This document shows, piece after piece, positions 63,670 to 64,000 of a stretch of DNA of 64,000 bases. Made by a program: the position numbers and the translations under genes. Location of the stretch: the NCBI GenBank assembly GCA_947000775.1, contig CAMQGK010000052.1:31154501-31218500 (forward strand). Reading direction: 5' to 3'. The first letter of the stretch is position 1. Every line of letters begins with the position of its first letter. This DNA comes from Pterois miles (lineage: Eukaryota; Chordata; Actinopteri; Perciformes; Scorpaenidae). The notes beneath the pieces are model-generated. The model searched no databases. It was not told where the DNA came from and worked only from the letters and a program-made list of their open reading frames with translations.

Positions 63670-63991
63670 AACTTTTAAAGCAGAAGTAGGTGAGATTGGA
63701 GCAAATATGATGAAAATAAAATTATGTTTATAAAACAGTCACTATATCCTGACAGTTGTGCATGAGACAGGTAATCTGGAAAAAACAATCATGTGCCTCT
63801 GTGTCCTCTGGTGTCCTAACAACATCTGCAAGATTTCACAGATCAGAGGAAAACAACCAGTCAGAGCTGATCTGGAGTCTGCCTTCCGGCTGTCGTCTCT
63901 AAGAGCCAGCTGTCAATCACTTGCTAACTCCGATCAAACGGTCAAACTAGGCAGCGAGTTAATCAATATATTCTGTTACTGCAATGACTAG
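63670..63991 (+). repeat. Dispersed repeat (fish MITE-like family)
   Basis: Starts near AAAGCAGAAGTAGGTGAGAT and runs towards the window end. I recall this sequence as a very common interspersed element of percomorph genomes. Class not certain; no transposase seen. Confidence 0.55.
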
Positions 63992-64000
63992 ATCTCTCCT

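Noticed and set aside
1..64000. A new defence or biosynthetic gene system
   Set aside because: Only two conserved vertebrate genes are present; all other reading frames are short, overlapping or transposon-derived.

Overview
This is an intron- and repeat-rich nuclear DNA window from a ray-finned fish, most likely a spiny-rayed (percomorph) teleost. The two genes match vertebrate families, with GT-AG introns whose phases all agree. The repeats are of kinds I know from such genomes: tRNA-derived SINEs, 'TAGGGATG' and 'TAGGGCTG' hAT-like MITEs, a GTF2IRD2-like hAT, a Tc1 deletion derivative and a LINE 3' end. Species cannot be fixed from the window alone.

Layout. 1-4605: flank downstream of the first gene, repeats only. 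4606-16050, minus strand: foxred1, eleven coding exons, 511 codons, an FAD-dependent oxidoreductase-like mitochondrial complex I assembly factor. 16051-19732: divergent intergenic region with a fold-back repeat, a small GC-richer patch with CRE-like and CCAAT motifs, and the fchsd2 5' end. 19733-60777, plus strand: fchsd2, twenty coding exons, 759 codons, an F-BAR and double-SH3 endocytic/actin adaptor. 60778 to about 63500: probable fchsd2 3' UTR with one proximal and two distal AATAAA signals and a tandem/inverted repeat. 63670 to the end: another dispersed repeat.

The two genes stand head to head with about 3.7 kb between start codons. No functional link between them is known to me; one acts in mitochondria, the other at the plasma membrane. 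Almost everything else is transposon debris in introns. I found no credible new protein-coding system, no functional tRNA/rRNA gene and no CRISPR. The most unusual items are: a dispersed repeat whose three copies each carry an exact DR1 nuclear-receptor half-site pair; a perfect 31-bp palindrome inside a LINE relic; an inverted exon-like pair in fchsd2 intron 3; a hAT relic with both ends and a target duplication core; a 250-bp MITE with an exact 8-bp target duplication; an overlapping upstream ATG 16 nt before the fchsd2 start; and a self-complementary repeat in the fchsd2 3' UTR. Exons and introns were assigned by eye from protein similarity recalled for human FOXRED1 and FCHSD2; no alignment or database search was run.
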